A stretch of DNA of 64,000 nt, taken from assembly GCF_000165425.1 (NCBI RefSeq), contig NW_001798998.1, positions 114,835 through 178,834 of the forward strand, in the 5' to 3' direction. The stretch is from Paramecium tetraurelia (taxonomy: Eukaryota > Ciliophora > Oligohymenophorea > Peniculida > Parameciidae). Every line of letters starts with the position of its first letter. The stretch's first letter is position 1. The translations under genes and the position numbers were made by a program. Of the stretch, positions 16,797-26,665 are shown piece by piece. The notes beneath the pieces were generated by a model. The model ran no database searches. It was not told the DNA's origin and saw only the letters and a program-made list of their open reading frames with translations.

Positions 16797-17595
16797 TCAT
16801 TTTTATTTAACTTTTTTGTCTTTTTTCGCTTTCTTCACTGGACCTTATGTATTCTATTACACAAATCTCAATCCTATTAAATAAATGGTGAAATAGACCT
16901 AAAAATAAAATGACACTAAAAAGTGAAATCAAACCAGCAAAGATAATAGTCTGAGTGGTACCTGACAGCTTTGACAAATCAACTCCAAATAACCTATAAC
17001 CCTATGGTTATTGTCTTCTTCTTGGATCCATTTCTTCGTCATCGTCATCATCATCATAGCCTTGTTCTTACTTATATTTCTTTTATTATTCTTGCATGTT
17101 TTTATCGAATTGCTAAGGTGATCATAAGGAATACCTCTATCTCTTTCGATAATATCTTCTCCTAATCTGTTAATGTGAGATCATCTTCCAAACTCAGATC
17201 AGTCATCATGAAGACATCCTAGAAATCCTAATACTTAAAGGTTTATTGTCTCAATTAATTAAAGAGATCAGCCAATTATTAGTATTGGATTTTTTGGATG
17301 CACTGCATCACTAATTGAACCTATAATTTTTCATATGCATTTCTTTTGTCTTATTCGTTTGTAATCTATTTGAATAACTACATCAATTCTTGGCTTCTCT
17401 CTTATAAGTGGTACTTTGTTAAAATAATGCACCCATATTATTACTACTAATAATAATTTTGTTATGCTATCCTATTAATGATTGATTTGTACAGTCCTAT
17501 TATTAGAATTAAGATTCTTGGTCTTCCTCACTCAATTCCTCTTCCTAGGCTCTGAGTTGTATAAGAGTCAAGGCAATCAACAGTAATTTCCACAT
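16797..17595 (-). CDS. secretory-pathway type I membrane protein, unknown family
   Basis: ATG 17595 starts a clear signal peptide (MWKLLLIALTLIQLRAQ). It is followed by a Gln/Glu-rich lumenal region of about 150 residues, an acidic patch (YDDDDDDEEMDPRRR), and one hydrophobic helix (IIFAGLISLFSVILFLGLF). A short basic tail probably ends ..KKAKKDKKVKQK, resembling a dilysine-rich ER/Golgi-facing tail. Introns inferred: 32 nt after SSNNM, 22 nt after ILSKEIE (well supported, it restores frame into QFDKNMQEQQKKYKQ), and a weak 19-nt one in the tail. Without the last one the frame reads on antisense to the helicase. Its stop lies 11 nt from the convergent helicase stop. No known family recognised. 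Confidence 0.65.
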
Positions 17596-17662
17596 TAATA
17601 AATTAATATGTGATATTAAATTTATAAGGAATTCTAATTATGAGTTATTAATATTAAAATCA

Positions 17663-18323
17663 TCATAACAATTAATTTAATAGTTCTTTTATTTCTTCCT
17701 TGACTCTCTTGCCAAATTAAGGACACTCTTCAATATGTCTTTTGATTAAGCAAAAGAAGAATTTACTATCTATCTTTTTCATTTATATCAATCTTTCAAG
17801 TTGTTGCAATAGTTTTCTAACTGTTTATTTGTTATTAATACTCATTAAATTATTTCTAAATATCCATAGTAGTTTGTTTGCTACTTATTCTGTCTGATCG
17901 TTTTTTTAATTCTGGATAATCTTAAGACAAAGCTGATTTCTATCTGACTTGTTTCTCGGGCTTATCTACGCATTCTTTTATTACTAATTTCTGATTCTAC
18001 TCAAATTATTTCTATTTTGAATTGTCTTCAATGTGTTAACTATTCTTATTTTTGCTCTTTTTCTCGCTTTCTCTTTTTTAAATCTAATTATTTCTCATTT
18101 CCGACATTATATTCTTGAACTCATCTCTATTTGTGACTGATGAAGATTTAATGCCCATTTTGGTATTTTGAAATTTCATCTCATCTCTTAATTGTCCAAC
18201 GCCAATATCATGTTTTCCAACGAAGATGTCAGAATATTTAATTGTTTCTTGAGTCCTTGTATTGGAAATGTATTTATTATATCTACTCAATAATTCTTTC
18301 TCCTAATTGTTTAATAATTCCAT
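17663..18323 (-). CDS. hypothetical disordered protein, 211 aa
   Basis: ATG 18323 (MELLNNQEKELLSRYNKY) runs through a 25-nt intron (17817-17841) to TGA 17663. The N-terminal 70 residues look folded (YSDIFVGKHDIGVGQLRDEM). The middle is Lys/Gln/Ser-rich and disordered, and the last exon carries a helical tail with CLIKRHIEECPQFG. No domain recognised. It sits downstream of the bZIP gene on the same strand with its own start and stop. Good codon character and perfect phase support a real gene. Confidence 0.65.
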
Positions 18324-18536
18324 TTGTTATTGTTATTAATATAATTAATCAATGCTATATATTATTATAAAATAATCATGTTATGTACATATGATAAACT
18401 ACTCATCTGAGTGACCTATTGAAAGTTGCTAACTTCTCCACTCCTTTGATCAATTCAATTTACTGGAGGGGAGTTAATTATTAGGTGAATTAGTTGACAT
18501 TCTCCTCTACTTCTTATTGAATTAATTTCAACCTTT

Positions 18537-19691
18537 TCATTTCTGTATTGAACTTTAATAATAATCTACTTATAACAGATGAGAATACTATTAGGATATC
18601 TTTCTATGATTTAATAATTTATCAATTATGGGGAGTACTTTATAAATCAAATTCTCGTCATCTAATTTGGTTTGTTTTTTTACTATTTCAACGTAGGTAT
18701 TGAATTCGTCGTCATCTAAAATGATATCAAACACAATAGTACAATTCTTAACATCCTTATTGAAACTAATCAGTTGCAAACCATAATTTCCTTTTAAGAA
18801 ATTCCTCTGTATATTTTTAACTGCATATTTAAAATAGTCTCTCCTTTTGATTCCACAGGTACCATACCTCATCTAATAGTTAATAGCCATGAATACCAAA
18901 TATGAATCTAAAATAAGCTAAGCCTAATCAGATTATCTGCATTATATAATTTGATCAATGGCATTGGAATTCCCAATGATCATGCTGTTTAGAATGGGAT
19001 GGGAAGTGAGCAGTTAAGTCAAATACTCAAAAGACTGTCTTGTTGTTTTTTTATATTCCTGTATTTTTTAATCCAAATCTGAAACCTAGTGTTAAGAGTG
19101 CAATGTTACCTTCTTCTCCAATAACTTCAAATACACCTTCTTTCGTAAACGTGAATTCTTAGCACTTTGCCTTAATCGCTTATTCTTTGACTCAGCAGTC
19201 AACAAATCATTCGCAGATCCCAAGAGTCCGGCCAAACCGAATTTCTATTCCTTCGATACTTCCTCTGATGAACTGTCTCCTTGTAAATCCTCCTGCAATT
19301 CCTCATCCAAGAGTTTTTCGCCTTCTACACTGAGCAAGGAGGTAATTTTTTTGATGTAGGCATTTTTGACGTTACCCTTAATTTCCTGTATTTAAGGGGT
19401 CTGTTCTTTTATACTGGCATTAGATTGAATTCTCTGGAGTGTCGATTTGGTCTTCTTGATCTTTTTGCTTTCTTGAGTGATTTATGAATTTATGAAGTTG
19501 TTCTGCAGTACATTCTAAGTGAATAGACTTTGCAAATTCAGCATCCTCTACTATTCATGTAATTGCTAGAGCAGTCTAGCATTTTGTGCCAGCAATTGAT
19601 CCTACGTGAGGGCTTATTGTAGGAAGGGAATGGTTGATTAATTATTTAAGGTTTGTATAAATTAATCTAATTCTTCTGCAGGTTATTACAT
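18537..19691 (-). CDS. bZIP-like transcription factor, 384 aa
   Basis: Single-exon frame from ATG 19691 to TGA 18537. N-terminal Gln-rich region, then an acidic segment (LLDEELQEDLQGDSSSEE). Around residues 175-200 lies a basic region KNKRLRQSAKNSRLRKKVYL, matching the bZIP pattern N-x3-(S/A)-A-x2-S-R-x-R-K-K-x-Y. The helix that follows (LKLLEKKVTLHSQHQVSDL) could form a short zipper. The remaining ~180 residues form an unrecognised C-terminal domain ending DYYQSSIQK. Likely a nuclear DNA-binding regulator. The zipper's heptad Leu spacing is imperfect, so dimerisation is an inference. Confidence 0.7.
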
Positions 19692-19957
19692 ATATATATT
19701 TATTATTTATCTTAGATGGTCTATTCATTATATTAATAATGCCTATGACATTTAATTGCAAAATCATGTGAACCACATATTCAGACAGTTCCTTATTTAT
19801 ACTTTCAATTTATGACATGGATTCTGAGAATCAATTAATAGATCGAGATGATCTTTTTAATATCTGTCAATTAATAAATTTGGTGAAATAAATTGATGGA
19901 GTAAAATGAGTTATGATTCACATGAAACAAAAGCAGAAAACTAAACACAATAAAAGA

Positions 19958-20494
19958 TCAAAGTTTTTTGTAGCGAGTGTATGTAAGGATAGAGTACAAA
20001 AGCGAGATGACTAGCATTACAACTACGATTATCAAGTAAGACGTGGGTACAAAGTCGAACTGTGCCATCAATCTAACTGCTGCCTCATTAAAAAATTAGT
20101 TTACTAAAACTGTAGTTTGTATTACTAGTCAAGTTGTATTGAGTATTGATATACAAACGCTCATAAATAGTGAACTCTTCGATCTCCTCTCCATCTAAGG
20201 ATAGTTACACATCAAGCAACAGAATATCAGTTTTGGAAAACATTTGCACACTAATTGGAGGATCCCATGTTTATTCCATCGTAAATATTCCTCCTTTCTG
20301 GGATACATCTAACTCAATATAATCTGCCTATAGAACTATAGATGGAATCATTAGGGCCAGAAAGAAGAATGCTATGAGCTATTATGTTTTCAATGTACAC
20401 AGTAATATATGCAAAATTATTCTTCTACGGAATATCTAGAAGTACTCCTACAAACTCTCTACAAATGGATCTTGTCTTGAGTGCTCTTTCTCAT
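19958..20494 (-). CDS. type I membrane protein with signal sequence, 164 aa
   Basis: Model: ATG 20494, introns 20379-20398 (20 nt) and 20104-20125 (22 nt), TGA 19958; both introns restore frame. A short N-terminal exon leads into a signal-like segment (LIAFFFLALMIPSIVLQA). A lumenal beta-rich domain follows (VSQKGGIFTMEQTWDPP, LLLDVQLSLDGEEIEEF, with N-glycosylation sequon NLT). Then a strong TM helix (YLIIVVVMLVISLLYSIL) and a short basic tail TYTRYKKL. Topology and size resemble ER translocon-associated (TRAP) or p24-like small subunits, but no signature secures that. Confidence 0.6.
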
Positions 20495-20584
20495 GTAAGA
20501 AGTACTTCTATTTGATTGGTTGAAATTCAACTCCTAATTACCCTTAATGTTCTTTCATTTAATTATTATAATTTAATTATATAA

Positions 20585-20878
20585 ATGTGTCCAACCTCCG
20601 AAATACAATTGGTTATAACTTGTAGACGCAAATTATCCAACCCCTCTTTCTTCTAAGGAACCATTAAAACTCTGATCTACAAAGGAGTTGATAATCGAAT
20701 CTACTTTGATTGTAATGTAGAAATGAGCGAAGAAACCTAAAAAAGCATAGTGCAATGACGACAACAACAGAATTCAGAGTTCAACTTCTATTTGATTTTA
20801 ATTATCCGTTAGAATGATTTAATTTTAAATATAGAATACAATTTGTTAGTGTGTGAGTTTTTTATATTGGAGCAGTGA
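20585..20878 (+). CDS. small hypothetical protein, about 90 aa
   Basis: ATG 20585 opens MCPTSEIQLVITCRRKLSN and a beta-rich stretch (GTIKTLIYKGVDNRIYFD). A 21-nt GT..AG intron (20750-20770) carries the first TGA and splices into a hydrophobic second exon ending LLVCEFFILEQ before TGA 20876. If the intron is not used, the product is 57 aa. It is convergent with the CXC gene. No family recognised. Confidence 0.4.
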
Positions 20879-20921
20879 AAATTTTCAATTTCAATGATAA
20901 AATCGAAAATGGCAAAATTAA

Positions 20922-21789
20922 TCAAACTTAAGATTTTTTCTTTATCTTTTTATTTATCTAAGTATTTTATTAATTCTTTTTTTATTTCTTTTGTGGCATC
21001 CTTCTGTTTTCACATTCCGTACATTAGCAATGAGATGTGCACTTCTTTCCCCTAATGAAGCATTCACAGTAACCTTTTACACATTTTGTCTTTTTGCACT
21101 TACAGCCCCACACTTATTTAGTATCGAAGGAATCCAAATCATGATGTGATGCTCTCTGTTCTTTTATCTTAATTTATTCAACTGCCTTTTAAACTTCTTC
21201 CTCGTGTTGCCCATCATTATAACAATCGTTGCATCTGCATTCACTCATGCATCGACGCCGATTATGAAAACAAGAACAATATAATTATAAACAATGAGTC
21301 TTTGTGCAATGACAAGGTTTCATCTCGTCTTATTCCACAGGAGAATCATCAACATTATAATTTGCTTTATTCCCTTTTCTTCTCGTTTGAATCTATTAAA
21401 TAGTTGGTATTTCCTATATTTCAAACTATCTTATTTCAGACACAGCCTCCTATTGAACTTTCCTCTCCTGTTTCTTAGGAGGAGAATATTTCATTGGACT
21501 CATGCCTTCTATTGACATTGGTTTCTTTGTTTGATTTTGACAGTCATCTATCGACATTTGTGAACTATTCAAATCATGCCCATCTATACATATATAGCAT
21601 TAGTTTAGGCACTGGAACATCCTCTATTAATTCAGCAGATGACAATTAACTCTGAGTTTGCGGCCTTACTAATTCCTATTTAACGTTATCCCGCTATTCA
21701 TTATCCTTCGGCATAAATAAATCCTCATGCTTTGCCAAATCATTAGATGATGAAATATACATTCCATTTTAGCTCTCTTTATTACTCAT
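20922..21789 (-). CDS. CXC/CRC-domain protein (tesmin/LIN54/TSO1 family), 281 aa
   Basis: DNA-binding regulator of the tesmin/LIN54/TSO1 family, whose Cys-rich repeats bind CHR-type promoter elements. ATG 21789; one 22-nt intron joins the disordered N-terminus to MFQCLNQCYICIDGHDLN. Then come two CXC repeats: KPCHCTKTHCLQLYCSCFHN...CMSECRCNDC and, after a ~40-residue spacer, GCKCKKTKCVKGYCECFIRG...CTSHCQCTEC. The Cys spacing is canonical in both. The short spacer between repeats carries no RNPCKK-type consensus that I could see. A basic Lys/Gln tail ends at TGA 20922. In other organisms such proteins act in cell-cycle gene control; that role here is inferred. Confidence 0.85.
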
Positions 21790-22096
21790 TCTTTAATTTT
21801 AATAAAAAAACAATAATTTTTTAAACAGTTTCCATTATTGCATTAGAAAATGCTAATATATAAACTTTTTTATAATAATCTAACATTAACGCCACTACTC
21901 AAAAGCTATTTCTTCCTTAATCCTTTAAATTGTATCCCTCCCTCTCCTTTTCAAAGCATCTAGAATGCTCCGTCAAGATTCATTTGATGTAGAAGATCTA
22001 AATTTTAGTATTAATTCTAATTATTCTATTATTATTAAATAAAAAAAGAGCAATTCGACAAAAATACAAACAATTATATATACGTTAAATTAATCA
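21790..22096. other. divergent intergenic region
   Basis: Between the divergent CXC gene and a coiled-coil gene, so presumably a bidirectional promoter. A short minus-strand fragment near 21910-21990 has slightly higher GC and coding-like codons (SRCFEKEREGYNL) but no start or exon partner. Confidence 0.4.
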
Positions 22097-22992
22097 ATGA
22101 ATTTGGAAGAAATTCTTCTGCACCTGTTTGATAAGACCTTAGACTCTAGTTCCAATGATCATCTGTAAACCATTTTAGCCAGTCAAGCCAAGATTATACA
22201 ATTGAAAAAGGAGAATGTCACTCCAACCATTATCCATTAGAAATCATCAATATAAAAAAAATTAGATACCTTAGATAAGAAAATTCTTAACAGAGATAGT
22301 CTTAAAAGTAAGAGGAAATCAAAAAATGACAATGTTTTCAAAACTGCCTCCCAACATGAAAATGATAATACATAAAAGTTCGTAATCAATAATAATGAAG
22401 ATTAAAAAGATCAATCACTACTAAAATTATAGAACAAACAATTGTAAACTCTGATTGCCTCACTGGAATTTAAATAAAGAGAAAAATACTTACAAAATTG
22501 CAATCGCATCAGATAAATTCAATAAGAGAAAGAGAAATTATTAGAGAACAATACAAACTTGAATGAAAAATAAGAAAAACTCAATCAAAGATCATAAACT
22601 CTAATGTAGAAATAAGTGATTTTAGAAAAACAAGAAAAGTAAATGCAATATTAAGGATTATGCATATAACAAAATTAATAAGAATAGTAAAAAAATGTAA
22701 TAAATTTTATTATTAATTTTAGGATGAATTATTAAATGAAAGGAGAGAACACATGGAAGGATTGCAGATGAAACTTAATGAATTCGTTAGTCAGTTATTA
22801 AATTTGGCAAATTCAAAAAATAAAGTCGAAAATTAATTGCCTATATAATTTGATGCTATTGAATTCCTGATTCAATACATTCTAAAAGAAAGATCTATAC
22901 TGCAATCAGAATAACAATATCTAAGGAAATTTAAGTAGGATGTTCTAAATGAGAAAAAGCATGTCTTAGAATTGAAAGATTAATTTTCATGA
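22097..22992 (+). CDS. coiled-coil protein, 289 aa
   Basis: ATG 22097 (MNLEEILLHLFDKTLD), one 26-nt intron (22697-22722) with textbook GTAATA..TTTTAG ends, TGA 22990. The intron sits in phase 0 and is the cleanest in the window. After a short globular start the protein is Gln/Lys/Glu-rich and strongly helical. It is probably an extended coiled coil of the kind found in ciliate cytoskeletal or basal-body proteins. No specific family recognised. Confidence 0.7.
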
Positions 22993-23122
22993 TTTCAAAC
23001 TTTTAAACAATTTTTCATTTGTCATATCTAAATAATTAACTTATTTGTAGCGATAATGATAAATTCAATAATGAAAATTACATTTATATAAAACTTAATA
23101 AATATTATTTAATTAAACTCTT

Positions 23123-24629
23123 ATGCAATAATTGGAAACTCAATATTGCTATTATAGCAATTTCAATTTATTTGAAAGCACATCTCAATTGTTAAAGAGA
23201 GATAAGTTTGTTAAATCATTATTGCTAACTCTAGGAGAGGAATGGCGCATATATGCTGGACAAGCAATCACTATAGAATTAGATGGATAAGTACATCATT
23301 TCGCATGGCAATTTTGTTTTGAGAATTTACTTTTTGCTTGGTTAGAGAACGAAGATACACCGTATTTAGAATTTTATGATAAATCAATTTAACGCATAAG
23401 TCCTTATAATATAGGTATCAATCAAATAATTTAAATTAGATGTGGTTTATTTTAGGCCTGTTTTTGATGGTTTCTTCTATTCTGCTTAATAATTGTGGTA
23501 AAAAATGAGATTGAGCAGACCACCCTCCCAAGAATCCTTCAAATCTTTAGATCAAATTAAGTAAGAGGAAATTAAACCAATGTCAAATATTCTAAAACCA
23601 TTGGTGGTTGTAAGTGAAAGGATTATCAATTATTTCAGAAAAGAAGAGCAAGCATAGCCTTAAAGAATGGAATATCCATAATACTAATAGCCAAGTTGGA
23701 AACAAATCTCTAAACTCACAGAAGATTCTTTGCCTCTTGAATTGATCGAGAATGCATACATCTACGTCAGTTAATTCATTCAAAAAACATACAAGAATTG
23801 TCAAGTAGCAAAATCATTCATCGTTAATATTATTGAACTAAATCATGATGCGCTTAGCAAATTCCAAATCTCAAATTAACAAATCAAAATTAGAATAATG
23901 TAGCCATCTTGTTTGATGTACGATAATTTACTATCAATTTGGACGTTAGCAAATGCAGGTATTTAACCTCAATACTTTGATCTTATCGACAGGGCTAAAT
24001 CTTTATTGGGTAATAATTGGAAAGACAATTATTAATAGCCTGTGGAAGTGTTTTTTTAAATGATGTCCAAACTGCATGGCAGCATCATTCTAAATCCATA
24101 GATAAAGTCAGAAGATTAATTAAACCATTTGCTATAGAATATGAGAATTCAAATGGCTCAATTGTGGGAATAAGAAATAGTTTAATCAACTTTAGAAAAA
24201 TAATGATTAATGTTATATTGTGTATAAAATGTGAAATATTTCAATTTAATTCAGAAATGATTAACCCTCAATTGATGGAAAGTGGAGAACAGAGATTTTC
24301 CAAGATCTAGTGCTGAACAAACTCTTTGATTAACATTTAACCTTGGAGGAATTTGTCCTATTAATCTTCAAGAATTTTTCCATCAAAATTGTTTAATTGA
24401 AGGATATATTTAAATTTAACCTAAATAAATCAATCTATTTCAATGTAATTAGATCACTACATCAAAAATAATTACGAGTTGTTATTTGAGGATCTTAAAG
24501 ATGTAAGATTCAAAGTATGAAAAGAAATATTAACACTGTGATAACATTTCATAATTGAAGCCTTAAATAAACTGTAGTTAATTAAAAAGATTTAAGGAAG
24601 AATATCTCACTAAATATTGTGATAAGTGA
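23123..24629 (+). CDS. hypothetical protein; 5' part firm, 3' exon structure uncertain
   Basis: ATG 23123 (MQQLETQYCYYSNFNLFES) with a 25-nt intron (23415-23439) gives about 350 well-formed residues, including GEEWRIYAGQAITIELDG and YFRPVFDGFFYSAQQLW, to a TGA at 24204. Downstream, 24262-24629 is also clearly coding (SIDGKWRTEIFQDLVLNKLF, then after a 23-nt intron at about 24479 QDSKYEKKYQHCDNI). Candidate introns of 32 and 35 nt near 24157-24261 could join the two parts, but alternatives exist. The overlapping plus-frame 24017-24310 is a shadow. No domain recognised, and a second overlapping small gene cannot be excluded. Confidence 0.55.
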
Positions 24630-24880
24630 ACAATATAAGATATTATTTTTAAATTCTTAATCCTTTTACTTAAACTATAGAAATAAAAATAAAGTTAATC
24701 AAATTAGAGGATTATATGAATTATGTATGTTAAGTAAAAACAATCCAAATTGAAATAAATACATTAAATACGAATAATTGGATTATAAATATTAGATGCT
24801 TATATGAATTTTTTCTGTTTTAAGATATAAACTAATAATTTTATATAAATCTTTTCATTATGAGATAAAATTTTAAAGAA

Positions 24881-24951
24881 TTGACCGTCGCACATAGGAA
24901 GTGCAACTGATTGTAGCTCAGAAGGTTATGGTTCGATTCCATATGGTCAGA
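24881..24951 (+). tRNA. tRNA-like gene 1, anticodon GTA (Tyr-type)
   Basis: Cloverleaf: acceptor TTGACCG/TGGTCAG, T8, D stem GCAC/GTGC with GG in the loop, anticodon arm ACTGA-TTGTAGC-TCAGA (A:A at the first pair), T arm TATGG-TTCGATT-CCATA, B box GGTTCGATTCC perfect. A TTTTT run follows 6 nt downstream. The loop reads GTA with U33 present. Confidence 0.75.
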
Positions 24952-25118
24952 ATGTTTTTATAATCATAACTTTTTTATTTTACAAGAATAACTTGATAAA
25001 TTCAAGATAATTTCAATTATCACGCAAATCTTGTTATATTATTACTTTATGATAGTGAATAGATACTAGATTATTCTAACTTAATTAATATAATCCTTTA
25101 TGAGATATTTTTTAATGA

Positions 25119-25189
25119 TTGACCGTCGCACATAGGAAGTGCAACTGATAGGATGTCGGAGGGTTATGGTTCGATTCCATATGGTCAAG
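25119..25189 (+). tRNA. tRNA-like gene 2, loop TAGGATG
   Basis: Same body as gene 1: acceptor TTGACCG/TGGTCAA, GCAC/GTGC D stem, TATGG/CCATA T stem, perfect B box, T5 run downstream. The anticodon stem is CTGA/TCGG (one G:T). The loop would read GGA but lacks U33, which is A, so decoding is doubtful. Confidence 0.6.
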
Positions 25190-25311
25190 ATTATTTTTAT
25201 TAATACTTTTATTTTTAATTTAAGACCATTTTACATAACCAACTATTAATACATCCAAGAATTCATTAAATTATTGTATTTTAGTTATTACTTATTTATA
25301 ATATCATAGTA

Positions 25312-25383
25312 GTGATCCTCGCACAAATGGTAGTGCAACCGAAAGACAATCGGAGGGATATGGTTCGATTCCATGGGGTTACA
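25312..25383 (+). tRNA. tRNA-like gene 3, loop AAGACAA
   Basis: Different acceptor (GTGATCC/GGGTTAC) but the same D arm GCAC/GTGC, 8-nt D loop with GG, anticodon stem CCGA/TCGG, T arm TATGG-TTCGATT-CCATG and a perfect B box. The loop would read GAC but U33 is A. A TTTT run follows. First member of a duplicated pair. Confidence 0.6.
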
Positions 25384-25549
25384 ACTTTTAATCATAACTT
25401 TTTATTGTGAATTGAAGGTTATTTAAAAAATAACTTTAGAAATTCAAGAAATTCTTATTTATATTGTGAATTTTTGTATTATGATGTTAATAGATATTCG
25501 ATAATTATAAGAAAATTCAGATTTAAGCTAATGAAAAAATATTCAATGA

Positions 25550-25620
25550 TTGACCGTCGCACATTGGAAGTGCAACTGATTGCAAGTCAGAGGATTATGG
25601 TTCGATTCCATATGGTCAAT
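25550..25620 (+). tRNA. tRNA-like gene 4, anticodon GCA (Cys)
   Basis: The best-formed member: TTGACCG/TGGTCAA acceptor, loop TTGCAAG with U33 and anticodon GCA (Cys), purine at 37, TATGG/CCATA T stem, B box intact, TTTT downstream. The likeliest functional tRNA-Cys of the array. Confidence 0.75.
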
Positions 25621-25715
25621 ATTATTTTATTAATACGTATATTTTTAAATTATAACATCCAATAATCAAATAATTTATTTTATTTTTGTAATTATCTATT
25701 TAAAATATCATAGTA

Positions 25716-25786
25716 GGAACCCTCGCACAATGGTAGTGCAACCGATTACATATCGGAGGGCATTGGTTCGATTCCAATGGGTTTCG
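25716..25786 (+). tRNA. tRNA-like gene 5, loop TTACATA
   Basis: Acceptor GGAACCC/GGGTTTC, T8-C9, GCAC/GTGC, anticodon stem CCGA/TCGG, perfectly paired T stem ATTGG/CCAAT, B box intact, TTTTT downstream. The loop reads ACA with U33 but a pyrimidine at 37. It is the duplicate partner of gene 3, with acceptor changes compensated on both strands. Confidence 0.65.
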
Positions 25787-25957
25787 CTTTTTATCATATC
25801 TTTTTATTGTGAATTGAGGAATATTTAAAAAATAACTTTAGAAATTCAAGAAATTCTTAGTTATATTGTGAATTTTTGTATTATGATGTGAAAGTTAATA
25901 GATATTCTATAATTATAAGAAAATTCAGATTTGAGCTTATGAAAAAATATTCAATGA

Positions 25958-26028
25958 TTGACTGTCGCATATAGGAAGTGCAACTGATTGCTAGTCAGAG
26001 GGTCATGGTTCGATTCCATAGGGTCAAT
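25958..26028 (+). tRNA. tRNA-like gene 6, anticodon GCT
   Basis: Copy of gene 4 in the duplicated unit: acceptor TTGACTG/GGGTCAA, D stem GCAT/GTGC (one G:T), loop TTGCTAG with U33 and anticodon GCT (Ser AGY box), T stem CATGG/CCATA with an end mismatch, B box intact, T6 run downstream. Confidence 0.65.
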
Positions 26029-26260
26029 ATTATTTTTTAACTAATATAGATTATTATTTAACAATAAAAATATATAAATTAGGGTCAGTCACACTTTTTT
26101 TAAATAACCTATTTATTATGAATTTTATGCATTTGATAAAAAAAAACAATCTAATGTCTAGGTATCTTCAATTATTCTATGAAATTCGCCATTTATTTAG
26201 CTAGTGATTGAATAATTACAAATAAATTAATATTGTAATTTAAAAGAAAAATTTCAATGA

Positions 26261-26331
26261 TTGACCGTCGCATATAGGAAGTGCAACTGATCGCAAGTCA
26301 GAGGGTAATGGTTCGATTCCATAGGGTCAAT
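26261..26331 (+). tRNA. tRNA-like gene 7, loop TCGCAAG (GCA)
   Basis: TTGACCG/GGGTCAA acceptor, GCAT/GTGC D stem, loop TCGCAAG: anticodon GCA but C at position 33 instead of U. T arm AATGG-TTCGATT-CCATA, perfect B box, T6 run downstream. Resembles gene 4 most. Confidence 0.65.
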
Positions 26332-26665
26332 ATTATTTTTTAATTATTTAGATTATTATAATTAATTAGAATTTAGTGAAAAAAATTTATTTAAGAAATT
26401 CTAGATTATTTTTGAATTATTTAATAATTATAGTGAAATAATTAAAAGAAGTAATTACAAATATCATTTGGGCCCATTCCTTTATTTATATTTTTCAATC
26501 AAACTAATCATAAACAGGATTCAATAACAGTATAATACTTTTATTGAAATTAAATAATAGATTTTTGTTCTCAATAATTCATAGAATTACTATATATTTA
26601 GAACTATAATCTTGAATTGAATAATTATGGTGGATATATTATAAAATTTAACATAAAAAATCAAA
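26332..26665. other. AT-rich intergenic
   Basis: Between the last tRNA-like gene and the nucleoporin stop. No further B box or tRNA fold and no coding frame noticed. Confidence 0.5.

Larger units (their letters stand above)
25312..26028 (+). repeat. tandem duplication, ~405 bp unit with two tRNA-like genes
   Basis: Genes 3+4 with their spacer recur as genes 5+6 after 404-408 bp. The spacer between the paired tRNA-like genes is almost identical in both copies (shared words TTTAAAAAATAACTTTAG, AATTTTTGTATTATGATG, AAAATATTCAATGATTGAC). The copies therefore arose by recent local duplication, while the anticodon loops differ. Confidence 0.8.

Noticed and set aside
24017-24310. 97-aa ORF MERQLLIACGSVF.. 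overlapping the hypothetical gene
   Set aside because: The overlapping frame has the Gln-rich composition and continuity with both flanks; this one is likely a shadow, although a short part may be used after splicing.
24881-26331. Suppressor tRNA-Gln genes reading TAA/TAG
   Set aside because: None of the seven loops contains TTA or CTA as an anticodon.
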